Positions 43,308-55,800 of a stretch of 55,800 bases of DNA are shown piece by piece. The notes under the pieces were generated by a model. That model worked only from the letters and a program-made list of their open reading frames with translations. It was not told the DNA's origin and ran no database searches. The first letter of the stretch is position 1. The number at the start of each line of letters is the position of its first letter. Source of the stretch: Gammaproteobacteria bacterium (GTDB lineage: Bacteria > Pseudomonadota > Gammaproteobacteria > Steroidobacterales > Steroidobacteraceae); assembly GCA_009926865.1 (NCBI GenBank), contig RFOD01000010.1, forward strand, positions 1-55,800, given 5' to 3'. Both the position numbers and the translations under genes were made by a program.

Positions 43308-46300
43308 GTCAGTTCGTTCATCTCCGTCTGCACACCGAATACTCGCTACTCGATAGCGTGGTCAGGATTGATGGGCTCGTCGAACGGGCCGCTGCCGAGG
43401 GGATGCCCGCGGTCGCGGTGACGGATGAGCACAATCTGTTCGCGATGGTGAAGTTTTATCGCGCCGCGCTCAAAGCGGGGGTGAAGCCCTTGATTGGGGT
43501 GGATCTACACGTTGCAGAGGCTGACCGAGTGCCGCCCACGCGACTGACCCTACTTTGCATGCATGAGGCGGGTTATCGGAATCTCACGCGTTTACTCACG
43601 CGTGCCTATCTCGAGCGTAGTGTCCGCTCGCTACCGTTGATTGAACGCAGTTGGTTAACGGCTGAGAGCGCCGCGGGCTTGATTGCGCTCTCCGGCGGGC
43701 ACGAGGGCGATGTGGGTCGCGCTTTGCTCGCGAACAAAGTGAGCGAGGCGCAGACGTATCTGGCAGCCTGGCGGGAAATCTTTGGCGATCGCTATTACCT
43801 CGAAGTCAGTCGGGTCGGTCGCGATAACGAAGAAGCATTGATTGAAGCGACCGTCTCACTTGCGATTGACGAGCAGACGCCGCTGGTTGCCACCAACGAC
43901 GTGCGGTTTTTGCAAGCGAGTGACTTTGAATCGCACGAGGCTCGAGTCTGTATCCACGAGGGCAGTCAGCTCGCCGATGCCAGTCGGCCCCGGCACTACA
44001 CATCGCAGCAGTATTTGCGCAGTAGCGACGAAATGCAGGCGCTGTTCGCAGATTTGCCGGAGGCGATTGCGAACACGGTGCAGATTGCCCGGCGTTGTAG
44101 TCTTATGCTGCGACTCGGAGAAAGTCGTCTACCCGAATACCCCGTTCCGGAAGGTCTGACCACGGACGGATTTTTACGTAGCGAGTCGGCAAAAGGCTTA
44201 CAGGCCCGACTTCAGCGTCTTAAGGTGGATCAGCCAGCTACGTATCACGAGCGACTCGAGCGTGAGCTTGAGGTGATTTGCTCAATGGGCTTTGCCGGTT
44301 ACTTTTTGATCGTCGCAGATTTTATTCGCTGGGCGCGCGAAAACGGTGTGCCGGTGGGGCCGGGTCGTGGTTCGGGTGCCGGCTCTTTAGTCGCGTACGC
44401 GCTCGGAATCACCGATATCGATCCGCTCGCTTACGATCTTCTGTTCGAGCGATTTTTGAATCCCGAACGCGTTTCGATGCCCGACTTCGACGTCGACTTT
44501 TGTATGGATGGTCGCGATCGAGTGATCGAGTATGTCGGCCAAAAATATGGCCGGCACCGCGTATCCCAAATCATTACTTATGGCACGATGGCGGCAAAAG
44601 CGGTGGTGCGTGACGTCGGGCGGGTGCTCGGTTTCAGTTACGGTTATGTTGATCGTATTGCCAAGCTTGTTCCCTTTGAGCTTGATATCACGCTCGATGC
44701 GGCACTCGAAAAGGAGCCCGAGCTCAAAAAACTCTACAAAGACGATGAAGAAGTGCGCAATCTCATTGATTTGGCGCGTTCACTCGAGGGACTCACACGT
44801 AACGCCGGTAAGCATGCCGGCGGGGTCGTGATCGCGCCGTCGACACTTGAGGATTTTACGCCGCTTTATGCAGAAGACGCGGGTGGTAGTGTCGTCACAC
44901 AGTTTGATAAGGACGATGTCGAGGCGGCGGGTCTCGTTAAGTTCGATTTCTTAGGCTTAAGGACGCTCACCGTCATCGATCACGCAGTCCGTATCATCAA
45001 TGCCGCTCGTGCACCTGGGGAGGCGCCACTCGATATGGCGGAGCTCCCGATGGACGATGCGTCGACCTACACGCTTTTGAAAGCTTGCGAGACGACGGCC
45101 GTCTTTCAGCTTGAATCGCGCGGCATGAAGGATCTCGTGCGCCGCTTACAGCCAGATTCTTTTGAAGATGTGGTCGCGCTGGTCGCGCTCTACCGTCCCG
45201 GTCCGCTGCAGTCCGGCATGGTCGATGATTTCATCGCGCGTAAGCACGGCCGGATCGAAGGGCCAATCGATTATTTGCATCCCAAGCTCGAGTCCGTCCT
45301 GAAGCCCACCTATGGCGTGATCTTGTATCAGGAACAAGTGATGAAGATTGCGCAGGTCTTGGCGGGTTACAGCCTGGGCGGTGCAGACTTACTCCGTCGC
45401 GCCATGGGCAAGAAAAAGCCCGAAGAGATGGCTAAGCAGCGGAGCGTCTTCATCGAAGGGGCGACCGCCCGCGACATTCCTCAACAGCAGGCCGCCTATA
45501 TCTTTGACCTCATGGAGAAGTTCGCGGGTTACGGCTTCAATAAGTCGCACTCGGCCGCCTACGCCTTACTCTCCTATCAGACCGCTTGGCTCAAGGCGCA
45601 TTATCCGGAAGCGTTCATGGCCGCCGTGTTATCGGCCGATATGGATCACACCGATAAAGTGGTGACCCTTAAGGATGAGTGCGATCGCATGGGGCTGACG
45701 GTGTTGCCGCCCGATATCAACGCGTCCCAGTATCCGTTTGTGATAGCAGGTGAGCGTGCGGTCCGCTATGGACTCGGCGCCATCAAAGGGGTGGGTCAGG
45801 CGGCCGTGGAGGCGTTGATAGCCGAGCGCGACGCGGGGGGCGCGTACCGCAACCTGGAGGATCTTTGTCGGCGAATTGATTTGACGCGACTTAATCGACG
45901 CGTACTGGAGGCGCTGATTCGCTCGGGGAGTCTCGACTCTTTAGGCGCGAATCGCGCGACCTTGATGTCGCAGCTACCGACTGCGATGCAATTGGCGGAG
46001 CAGGCGACTCGCGCAAGTGAGGCGGGACAAGTTGATTTATTTGGACTCGCGGCAGAGTCTGTGCCCGCTTCGGTCGATGTCAATCAGGTGGCGCCCGCGC
46101 CCGGTTTGGATATGACGCTCCCTGAATGGAGTGAGACGCAGCGGCTCGCGGGTGAGCGCGAGACCTTGGGTTTATATTTGAGTGGTCATCCCCTCGATCG
46201 ATTTGAGAAAGATCTCGCTCGGTTTGTGAGCCACCGGATTGTCGATGTGCAGGATGACCTGCCCGCCGCAGGTGCGGCAGAGCGTGGATTCTTTGGCGGT

Positions 46301-46849
46301 CGTCAGGCGTCGCTCGCGGGCTATATTCACGAAGTACGCCGACGAGGTAACCGGACCTCGATTGTGCTCGATGATCGCAGTGGCCGTATCGAAGTGACAT
46401 TCTTTGATGAGGTCTTGCAGCGCTATCGCGAGCTCATCGTCAAAGATGCACTCGTGCTGATTGATGGGCAGTTGCGCTTTGATGAACAGGGTAATGCGTG
46501 GCGGCTCGCTGCCAAGCGGGTGACCGAGCTCAATCGCGCGCGTGAGCAGCAAGCCGAACGTATCGTGCTCTTATGGCCAAAGACCGCAGGAGCCGATTCC
46601 TCGCTTATGGTCCAGCGTCTGGTTGAGGTGCTCGGTCCTTATCGCGGTGGACCCTGTGCTGTGGGCGTGCGCTATCGAGGCGAACGCGGTAGCTGCGCAT
46701 TAGAGCTCGGGCGCGAGTGGTCGGTGCGCGCGGATCCTGCCTTGCTCGAGTCACTTGAACAGATCGTGGGCCCGGAAGGGGTGCGGGTGGTCTATGGGGC
46801 GCCGATTGGAATCGGCGAGCGGCTTGAATCCCGGCAGTCGGCCCCGTAA
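43304..46849 (+). CDS. dnaE: DNA polymerase III alpha subunit
   Basis: DnaE is the replicative polymerase. At 1181 residues it is close to the 1160 of Escherichia coli. The PHP domain opens [19 protein letters not shown]. The catalytic aspartates are in [20 protein letters not shown] (about residue 400), and [18 protein letters not shown] precedes it. Further on are [45 protein letters not shown], a helix-hairpin-helix region, and an OB fold ([21 protein letters not shown], about 1000-1075). The beta-clamp-binding peptide is probably QVDLFG near residue 908. Confidence 0.98.
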   Translation: MSQFVHLRLHTEYSLLDSVVRIDGLVERAAAEGMPAVAVTDEHNLFAMVKFYRAALKAGVKPLIGVDLHVAEADRVPPTRLTLLCMHEAGYRNLTRLLTRAYLERSVRSLPLIERSWLTAESAAGLIALSGGHEGDVGRALLANKVSEAQTYLAAWREIFGDRYYLEVSRVGRDNEEALIEATVSLAIDEQTPLVATNDVRFLQASDFESHEARVCIHEGSQLADASRPRHYTSQQYLRSSDEMQALFADLPEAIANTVQIARRCSLMLRLGESRLPEYPVPEGLTTDGFLRSESAKGLQARLQRLKVDQPATYHERLERELEVICSMGFAGYFLIVADFIRWARENGVPVGPGRGSGAGSLVAYALGITDIDPLAYDLLFERFLNPERVSMPDFDVDFCMDGRDRVIEYVGQKYGRHRVSQIITYGTMAAKAVVRDVGRVLGFSYGYVDRIAKLVPFELDITLDAALEKEPELKKLYKDDEEVRNLIDLARSLEGLTRNAGKHAGGVVIAPSTLEDFTPLYAEDAGGSVVTQFDKDDVEAAGLVKFDFLGLRTLTVIDHAVRIINAARAPGEAPLDMAELPMDDASTYTLLKACETTAVFQLESRGMKDLVRRLQPDSFEDVVALVALYRPGPLQSGMVDDFIARKHGRIEGPIDYLHPKLESVLKPTYGVILYQEQVMKIAQVLAGYSLGGADLLRRAMGKKKPEEMAKQRSVFIEGATARDIPQQQAAYIFDLMEKFAGYGFNKSHSAAYALLSYQTAWLKAHYPEAFMAAVLSADMDHTDKVVTLKDECDRMGLTVLPPDINASQYPFVIAGERAVRYGLGAIKGVGQAAVEALIAERDAGGAYRNLEDLCRRIDLTRLNRRVLEALIRSGSLDSLGANRATLMSQLPTAMQLAEQATRASEAGQVDLFGLAAESVPASVDVNQVAPAPGLDMTLPEWSETQRLAGERETLGLYLSGHPLDRFEKDLARFVSHRIVDVQDDLPAAGAAERGFFGGRQASLAGYIHEVRRRGNRTSIVLDDRSGRIEVTFFDEVLQRYRELIVKDALVLIDGQLRFDEQGNAWRLAAKRVTELNRAREQQAERIVLLWPKTAGADSSLMVQRLVEVLGPYRGGPCAVGVRYRGERGSCALELGREWSVRADPALLESLEQIVGPEGVRVVYGAPIGIGERLESRQSAP

Positions 46850-46858
46850 CCTGCCGTT

Positions 46859-47824
46859 ATGCCGACTAGTTTTCTGGATTTTGAACAGCCGATCGCCGAG
46901 CTTGAGGCGAAGATCGAGGAGCTGCGTCACTTAGCGAGCGATCGTGGCGTGAACGTGGGCGAAGAGCTCGAGAAGCTCGAATCGAAGAGTGATCAGCTGA
47001 CCCGTACGATCTTTTCGCGATTGTCACCTTGGCAAATCACGCAGCTGGCGCGTCATCCCTTGCGTCCTTATTCGCTCGACTATGTTGCGGGAATATTCAC
47101 CGACTTTGAAGAGTTACACGGCGATCGGATGTTCGGTGACGACAAGGCCTTGATTGGCGGGTTGGCGCGTCTCGAGGGTGAGCCGGTGATGGTCATCGGC
47201 CATCAAAAAGGCCGCGACACCAAAGAACGAGTCCGACGTAATTACGGGATGCCCCGACCCGAGGGCTACCGCAAGGCCTTGCGCTTGATGCAGATGGCTG
47301 AGCGCTTTTCTTTGCCCATAATCACCTTTATCGATACGCCAGGAGCCTATCCCGGACTCGATAGCGAGGAGCGGGGTCAGAGTGAGGCGATCGCGCGTAA
47401 TCTGTTTGAGATGTCGAGTCTGCGAGTGCCGATCTTAAGTGCGGTGATTGGTGAGGGCGGCTCAGGTGGTGCGCTTGCGATCGGGGTCTGTGATCGCTTG
47501 TTGATGTTGCAGTTCAGTGTTTACTCGGTGATTTCACCTGAGGGCTGTGCCTCTATTCTTTGGAAGAGCGCGGACAAAAAAGAGACCGCCGCAGAAGCCA
47601 TGGGGCTTACGGCGCAGCGACTGCGCTCACTCGGCTTAGTCGATGAAGTGATCGATGAACCTCTGGGTGGTGCGCACCGGGATCCCGAGGCAGCCACAGC
47701 GGCTCTGAAGGGTGTACTGATTCAGCACTTATCTGCGCTCCGTGCGAAGCCCATTGATGATTTGCTCAAAGAACGCGCCACTCGCTTAGCGGGTTTCGGT
47801 GTGTTCGATGAGGCACGTCGCTGA
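46859..47824 (+). CDS. accA: acetyl-CoA carboxylase carboxyltransferase alpha subunit
   Basis: AccA forms the carboxyltransferase with AccD in the first fatty-acid step. The 321 residues match the family. [19 protein letters not shown] is the classical N-terminus; [28 protein letters not shown] and [20 protein letters not shown] form the crotonase-fold CoA and biotin site. It follows dnaE by 10 bases. The order dnaE-accA-tilS is conserved in gammaproteobacteria. Confidence 0.98.
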   Translation: MPTSFLDFEQPIAELEAKIEELRHLASDRGVNVGEELEKLESKSDQLTRTIFSRLSPWQITQLARHPLRPYSLDYVAGIFTDFEELHGDRMFGDDKALIGGLARLEGEPVMVIGHQKGRDTKERVRRNYGMPRPEGYRKALRLMQMAERFSLPIITFIDTPGAYPGLDSEERGQSEAIARNLFEMSSLRVPILSAVIGEGGSGGALAIGVCDRLLMLQFSVYSVISPEGCASILWKSADKKETAAEAMGLTAQRLRSLGLVDEVIDEPLGGAHRDPEAATAALKGVLIQHLSALRAKPIDDLLKERATRLAGFGVFDEARR

Positions 47825-47829
47825 GTGAG

Positions 47830-49260
47830 ATGAGCGCCTCGCGCCGGCGTCGCGGGGTCGACCCCGTCCAGTTACTGCAATCTAAGATTTCGGGTGCATC
47901 AGGGCCACTCGCCGTTGCGCTGAGTGGTGGTCGAGATTCTGTGGCGTTGCTACTGGCCTGTGTGGCGTTGCGGGAGTCGGGTCTGATCGGTGCAAAGGCC
48001 TTACGCGCCATTCACATCGATCACGGCCTACAGAGTCAGTCGCGTGCCTGGGCGCGTGAGTGTCGCGCGCTGACCCGTGAGCTTGAGGTGCCACTCACGG
48101 TACGACGGGTGCAGGTGACCCTCGCCCGAGGCGAGTCGCTGGAGGCGATCGCGCGCGAGCAGCGCTACCGTGCGTTGAGTACGCTCCTGCGTCGTGACGA
48201 GAGGCTACTCACCGCGCATCATCTCGATGATCAGGCAGAGACCCTACTACTGCAGCTCTTGCGAGGCGCGGGCGTACGCGGTCTGGCTGCGATGCCGGAA
48301 GTCATGACGCTCGGTCGGGGCAGTCTGGTGCGGCCTTGGCTGGCAGTACCGAGATCGCAAATTGAGGCCTGGCTCCGAGCGCGAGGTCGCCACTGGATCG
48401 AAGATCCCAGTAACCAAGACCTCCGATTTGACCGCAACTATCTGCGGCAAAGCGTGATGCCGACCTTGACGGCTCGATGGCCGAGTGCGCACGCGGTGAT
48501 CGCTCGCAGTGCAGCGCACCTCGGTGAAGCGCAGGCGTTGCTTAATGAATATGTGAATGAAGATCTCGCTCGCCTACGTGCGCCGACATCGCGCACGGCT
48601 CCTACCGCATCGGCGGGCGAGACCACCTTGGATTGGCGATCGCTCGCACGCTTCAGTGTGGCGCGGCAACGCCAGGTGTTACGGGCTTGGCTGAGTGCCG
48701 CGGGTCTTAGGCTCCCTGATGCCATCCATCTCGAGCGCATTCGCTGTGAGCTACCGGCCGCGCGATCGGATGCACAACCGGTGGTGCGTTGGGCGGGTGG
48801 CGAAGTGCGACGCTATCGGTCACGACTCTATGCCTTACCGATTCAGTCACCGCGGGTGAACGATGAGGGCGCCGCCGATCGGCTTTGGCATTGGCGAGTG
48901 GGCCAGCGTCTATCGCTGGGCGGCGCGCAAGGCAGTTTGCGTTTGGAAGCTGATCCTCATGGTCCCTTGAGTCGTCGTGCCTTGCCCCGACAACTCTGGG
49001 TACGTAGACGTGCCGGGGGCGAGTCGATCGCTTTGCAGGCGGCCGGCGGGCGCCGTCGCGTTAAAGCGCTCTTACGCGAGGCACAGATCCTGCCTTGGTG
49101 GCGCGAGCGCGTGCCACTCATTGGCGTGGATGAGGAGGTGATCGCCGTAGCCGATCTCTTTATCGCGGCTCGATATCGGGCGAGCGGCGATGAGCCGGCG
49201 CGTGATCGGCTTCGCTTGGTATGGGAGCGCCCATCTGATTGGCAGGTGCCGATCGACTGA
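47830..49260 (+). CDS. tilS: tRNA(Ile)-lysidine synthetase TilS
   Basis: TilS modifies C34 of the minor tRNA-Ile to lysidine so that it reads AUA. The PP-loop is SGGRDS (residues 32-37), HHLDDQAETLLLQLLRGAG is the second signature, and EDPSNQDLRFDRNYLR the third. The C-terminal half holds the substrate-binding domains, with RVKALLREAQILPWWRERVPLI typical of the TilS_C domain. The protein has 476 residues and is very Arg-rich. It begins 6 bases after accA. Confidence 0.95.
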   Translation: MSASRRRRGVDPVQLLQSKISGASGPLAVALSGGRDSVALLLACVALRESGLIGAKALRAIHIDHGLQSQSRAWARECRALTRELEVPLTVRRVQVTLARGESLEAIAREQRYRALSTLLRRDERLLTAHHLDDQAETLLLQLLRGAGVRGLAAMPEVMTLGRGSLVRPWLAVPRSQIEAWLRARGRHWIEDPSNQDLRFDRNYLRQSVMPTLTARWPSAHAVIARSAAHLGEAQALLNEYVNEDLARLRAPTSRTAPTASAGETTLDWRSLARFSVARQRQVLRAWLSAAGLRLPDAIHLERIRCELPAARSDAQPVVRWAGGEVRRYRSRLYALPIQSPRVNDEGAADRLWHWRVGQRLSLGGAQGSLRLEADPHGPLSRRALPRQLWVRRRAGGESIALQAAGGRRRVKALLREAQILPWWRERVPLIGVDEEVIAVADLFIAARYRASGDEPARDRLRLVWERPSDWQVPID

Positions 49261-49297
49261 AATGATCGACTGACGAGCAGCCTTCGACCGATTCACA

Positions 49298-53109
<3,812 letters not shown>

Positions 53110-53158
53110 GTGGTTACGCTTTCTTTTACTTGCGAGGCGGTTTAACCTTTCGCGCCAA

Positions 53159-53500
53159 ATGACGAAAGTCTACGCAGCCGTGTTGTGTGTGCTGGTACTC
53201 GTTCTGCAGTACCGCATCTGGTGGTCTGACGATGGCGTCAGCGAAGCCTTTCGGCTGCGAGAAGCCGTGGCCGAACAGCGTGCGACCAATGAGCAACTTC
53301 GGCGTCGTAATGAGCAGCTCGCGGCAGAAGTCGCTGATCTCAAAGGCGGGCTCGCCGCCATCGAAGAGCGGGCTCGTAGCGAGTTGGGGATGGTGGCGCC
53401 AACCGAGACGTTTTTTCAGGTGGTGCCGCGTTTGATCCGACCCGTTCCTCAGCCGGTCAGCGAGCGGGTGGGCGTCACGCCGCGCACGGCGCAACGCTGA
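53159..53500 (+). CDS. ftsB: cell division protein FtsB
   Basis: FtsB is a small bitopic divisome protein that links FtsL and FtsQ and helps activate septal peptidoglycan synthesis. The 113 residues comprise one membrane segment (about 4-18), the typical LQYRIWWSDDGV after it, a coiled coil (about 32-68) with NEQLRRRNEQLAAEVADLK, and EERARSELGMVAPTETFFQVV, the conserved FtsL/FtsQ-binding tail. Position between eno and ispD is the standard one. Confidence 0.95.
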   Translation: MTKVYAAVLCVLVLVLQYRIWWSDDGVSEAFRLREAVAEQRATNEQLRRRNEQLAAEVADLKGGLAAIEERARSELGMVAPTETFFQVVPRLIRPVPQPVSERVGVTPRTAQR

Positions 53501-53508
53501 CGCGACGG

Positions 53509-54279
53509 ATGGCATCGAATCGGTATTGGCTCGTCCTGCCGGCAGCCGGTGTAGGTAAGCGCCTCGGTTCATCGACGCCGAAACAATATTTGAGAGTGGC
53601 AGGTCATAGCCTCATTGAGTGGGCGCTACGTCCTTTTTTGGAAGATCGTGCCTGTGAAAATGCCGTCGTGGCCTTAGCGACAGCGGATGCAAATTGGGCA
53701 GGGGTGCGCTCGCAGTTATCCCGTGCCGTCTACGAAGTGCCAGGCGGTGCCGAGCGTCGCGATTCGGTGCTGGCAGCATTACGTCATCTCAAAGAAATTG
53801 GGGTCGCGGATGAAGAGTGGGTGCTGGTACACGATGCCGCTCGACCTTGCGTCTCTCGCGCAGAAATCACGGCGCTCTGTCAGGCGGTTTGGCAGGTGAG
53901 TCCCGAGTCACATGGATCCGACAGACAGGGACCCGAGAGTCAGAGAATTGAGGGTGGAATTTTGGCATTACCGTTGACCGATACGGTCAAGCGCGGCGCG
54001 CTCGAGCACGGTCAGGTCGCAAGCCGCGACACCCTCTCGCGTGAGGGTCTTTGGCGAGCGCTCACGCCACAGATGTTTCGGCTCGGCGCATTGCGAGAGG
54101 CCTTGGAGGCGACCGCGCGCGAGGGTCGAGTCCCGACCGATGAAGCGCAAGCGATGGAATGGCAGGGTGCTGGTGCACTCCTTGTCGCGGGTGAGGCCAC
54201 GAATATCAAAGTCACCACCCAATCGGATCTCACCCTGATTGAGGGTGTACTCTCTCACCGTGCGCGCGAGCCGCGTTGA
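53509..54279 (+). CDS. ispD: 2-C-methyl-D-erythritol 4-phosphate cytidylyltransferase
   Basis: IspD makes CDP-methylerythritol in the MEP pathway. The 256 residues show [20 protein letters not shown] (nucleotide-binding G and K), [32 protein letters not shown] and LPLTDTVKR, with [14 protein letters not shown] and TDEAQAMEW near the end. A short insert around [16 protein letters not shown] (about residues 132-147) is longer than in Escherichia coli. The stop overlaps a TTG of the ispF frame. Confidence 0.96.
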   Translation: MASNRYWLVLPAAGVGKRLGSSTPKQYLRVAGHSLIEWALRPFLEDRACENAVVALATADANWAGVRSQLSRAVYEVPGGAERRDSVLAALRHLKEIGVADEEWVLVHDAARPCVSRAEITALCQAVWQVSPESHGSDRQGPESQRIEGGILALPLTDTVKRGALEHGQVASRDTLSREGLWRALTPQMFRLGALREALEATAREGRVPTDEAQAMEWQGAGALLVAGEATNIKVTTQSDLTLIEGVLSHRAREPR

Positions 54280-54314
54280 GTGAATCACTTAGCCAAGAGG
54301 GCGAGAGAGCCAGC

Positions 54315-54800
54315 ATGACCGCAGATCTGAGAGTGGGGTTCGGTGTGGATGTCCACGCCTTTGAAGTGGGTGATCACGTCATGCTCGGCGGTGTGCGTAT
54401 CGCGCATGATCGCGGTATCAAAGCGCACTCGGATGGCGATGTCCTGCTGCATGCACTCTGCGATGCTTTGCTGGGTGCGACGGGGCTTGGCGACATTGGC
54501 CAACATTTTCCAGATTCGGATCCTCGTTGGCGGGGTGCCGATAGCGCCGACTTACTCCGTTCGGTGTGTGAGCAGGTGGCGGCTCGCGGCTTTAAGGTCA
54601 TCAACGTGGACATGACGCTGTTAGCCGAAGCGCCAAAGCTCGCGCCCCATCGCGCGCGTATCGTGACACGCGTGGCGGAGTTACTCGGTATCGAAGCTGA
54701 TCGCGTGAATGTGAAAGCAACCACCACTGAAAAATTAGGCTTCTTGGGTCGCGCCGAAGGTTTAGCCGCGCAGGCGACCGTCCTCCTGCATCGCGCGTGA
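54315..54800 (+). CDS. ispF: 2-C-methyl-D-erythritol 2,4-cyclodiphosphate synthase
   Basis: IspF is the trimeric zinc enzyme that cyclises CDP-methylerythritol 2-phosphate. The 161 residues begin [27 protein letters not shown], with metal ligands D and H in GVDVH and a third His in [47 protein letters not shown] is the C-terminal signature. ATG 54315 gives the family length; the frame is open to TTG 54276, which overlaps the ispD stop. The end overlaps truD. Confidence 0.96.
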   Translation: MTADLRVGFGVDVHAFEVGDHVMLGGVRIAHDRGIKAHSDGDVLLHALCDALLGATGLGDIGQHFPDSDPRWRGADSADLLRSVCEQVAARGFKVINVDMTLLAEAPKLAPHRARIVTRVAELLGIEADRVNVKATTTEKLGFLGRAEGLAAQATVLLHRA

Positions 54801-55800
54801 CGATCGTGACCTCCGACATCCTTCCCGCCCACTGGTTGGCGGTAGCCCTTGATGCACCGCGAGTTTTCGGCTCGCCCTGCGGTTCGGCTGAGCTACGTCA
54901 GCAGCCCGAAGACTTTCGAGTCGATGAGCGCTTGAGCTTTGAGCCTGCAGGCTCGGGTAGTCACGTGTTGTTACACATTGAAAAGCGTGATGCGAATACC
55001 GTGTGGGTAGCCAAAAAAATTGCCGAGGCCGCCCGAATTCGCGTACACGATGTGGGTTTCGCGGGGCTCAAAGATCGGCATGCGGTGACTCGACAATGGT
55101 TTAGTGTGCCAGCTCGAGGACGGAGTGCAGCCAGTTGGGAGGGCTTCTCCGGTGAGGGCTTTACCGTTCAAGCCGCTTCACTGCACAACCGTAAGCTTCC
55201 TCGTGGCGCACTCAAGGGCAATCGCTTTCGCATTGTGTTGCGAGACGTGCAGGGTCCAAAAGAAGTCTTCGAATCTCGATTGAAAGAGATGGCCACGCAC
55301 GGCATTGCCAACTATTTCGGCCCGCAGCGTTTTGGGCGGGATGCGGGTAATTTGCGAGCGCTGAGCGAGGCGCTCGCAAGCAGTCCTCGACCGGGCGATC
55401 GATCAATCGGTTGGTTGATTTCTACGGCGCGCAGTGTGCTTTTTAATGCAGTGCTCGCAGAGCGTATTCGCCTCAGGAATTGGCAGTCTTTGCTGCAAGG
55501 TGAGCGCGCGAATCTCGATGGCAGTAATTCAAGCTTCGTTGTCGAAACAGTGGATGAGACGATCAAAGAAAGACTCGCACGTCTTGATATTCACCCGACC
55601 GGCCCTCTGTTTGGCAATGGCTCAAAAGTCGTATTAGGTGGCGAGATCGCAGCCCTTGAATCTCGGCTCCTCGGTGAATATGTGGACGTACAGCACTGGT
55701 TGAGCGCGGTGGACGCGGAGGCTGCTCGCCGTCCCTTGCGCGCGCGGGTCGAGGATCTGCAGTATCAGTGGCTCGAAGAGGGCGCTGGTCTTGAGTTACA
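54797..55800 (+). CDS. truD: tRNA pseudouridine(13) synthase TruD, 3' end outside window
   Basis: The frame opens at GTG 54797, overlapping the ispF stop (GTGA), and runs off the right edge after about 334 codons; Escherichia coli TruD has 349, so little is missing. [20 protein letters not shown] is the N-terminal motif. The catalytic Asp is D93 in [18 protein letters not shown], and [15 protein letters not shown] is the TruD-specific motif. The enzyme isomerises U13 in tRNA-Glu. In gammaproteobacteria surE usually follows. Confidence 0.93.
   Translation, partial: MTIVTSDILPAHWLAVALDAPRVFGSPCGSAELRQQPEDFRVDERLSFEPAGSGSHVLLHIEKRDANTVWVAKKIAEAARIRVHDVGFAGLKDRHAVTRQWFSVPARGRSAASWEGFSGEGFTVQAASLHNRKLPRGALKGNRFRIVLRDVQGPKEVFESRLKEMATHGIANYFGPQRFGRDAGNLRALSEALASSPRPGDRSIGWLISTARSVLFNAVLAERIRLRNWQSLLQGERANLDGSNSSFVVETVDETIKERLARLDIHPTGPLFGNGSKVVLGGEIAALESRLLGEYVDVQHWLSAVDAEAARRPLRARVEDLQYQWLEEGAGLEL

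Overview
The window is about 56 kb of a moderately GC-rich Gammaproteobacterium. The evidence is gene order: rpsB-tsf-pyrH-frr-uppS-cdsA-dxr-rseP-bamA-skp-lpxD-fabZ-lpxA-lpxB-rnhB-dnaE-accA-tilS-pyrG-kdsA-eno-ftsB-ispD-ispF-truD, and map-glnD-dapC-dapD on the other strand, both classical gammaproteobacterial arrangements. A TonB-dependent receptor paired with a lipoprotein and the enlarged PstC/PstA subunits fit an aquatic or soil lineage of the Nevskiales/Steroidobacter/Woeseia kind, but the genus cannot be named. Coding density is very high, with no gene-free stretch above 300 bases. I saw no tRNA, rRNA, IS element, prophage or CRISPR.

Layout. 1-2.4 kb: end of a DinG/YoaA helicase, then tsaB. 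2.5-9.4 kb: phoB-phoR-phoU, dsbB, then a four-gene set consisting of a PlcP-type phosphoesterase (easily mistaken for LpxH), an unknown exported protein, a GT4 glycosyltransferase and a PAP2 phosphatase. 9.4-10.5 kb: dapE (minus). 10.6-16.7 kb: pstS, a phosphate-type porin, pstC-pstA-pstB. 16.8-22.9 kb: a 2OG-Fe(II) oxygenase (minus), a large lipoprotein, a TonB-dependent receptor and an arsenate reductase. 22.9-28.4 kb (minus): map (frameshifted), glnD, dapC, dapD. 28.5-55.8 kb: the long housekeeping block for translation, isoprenoid, phospholipid, lipid A/Kdo, outer-membrane assembly and DNA replication, ending in a partial truD.

The main result is a compact phosphate-starvation island. Direct reading shows Pho-box-like direct repeats (7-mers close to CTGTCAT, phased every 11 bp) in front of plcP (three units), pstS (two), pstC (two) and the lipoprotein/receptor pair (three units, followed 10 bp later by TATAAC). 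A weaker site precedes phoB. This implies that PhoB controls not only Pst uptake and its porin, but also (i) a phospholipid-to-glycolipid remodelling operon with two extra members and (ii) an outer-membrane lipoprotein plus TonB receptor pair of unknown cargo. The Pho-controlled exported proteins carry even numbers of cysteines in local pairs (8, 4, 2 and 2), and a dsbB gene sits inside the same island.

Other oddities: methionine aminopeptidase is split by a frameshift between its metal ligands; ribosomal protein S2 has a roughly 97-residue Ala/Pro/Arg-rich tail; several short tandem duplications (12, 13, 15 and 15 bp) lie at gene boundaries, including one that duplicates the bamA start region and one that extends the TsaB N-terminus.
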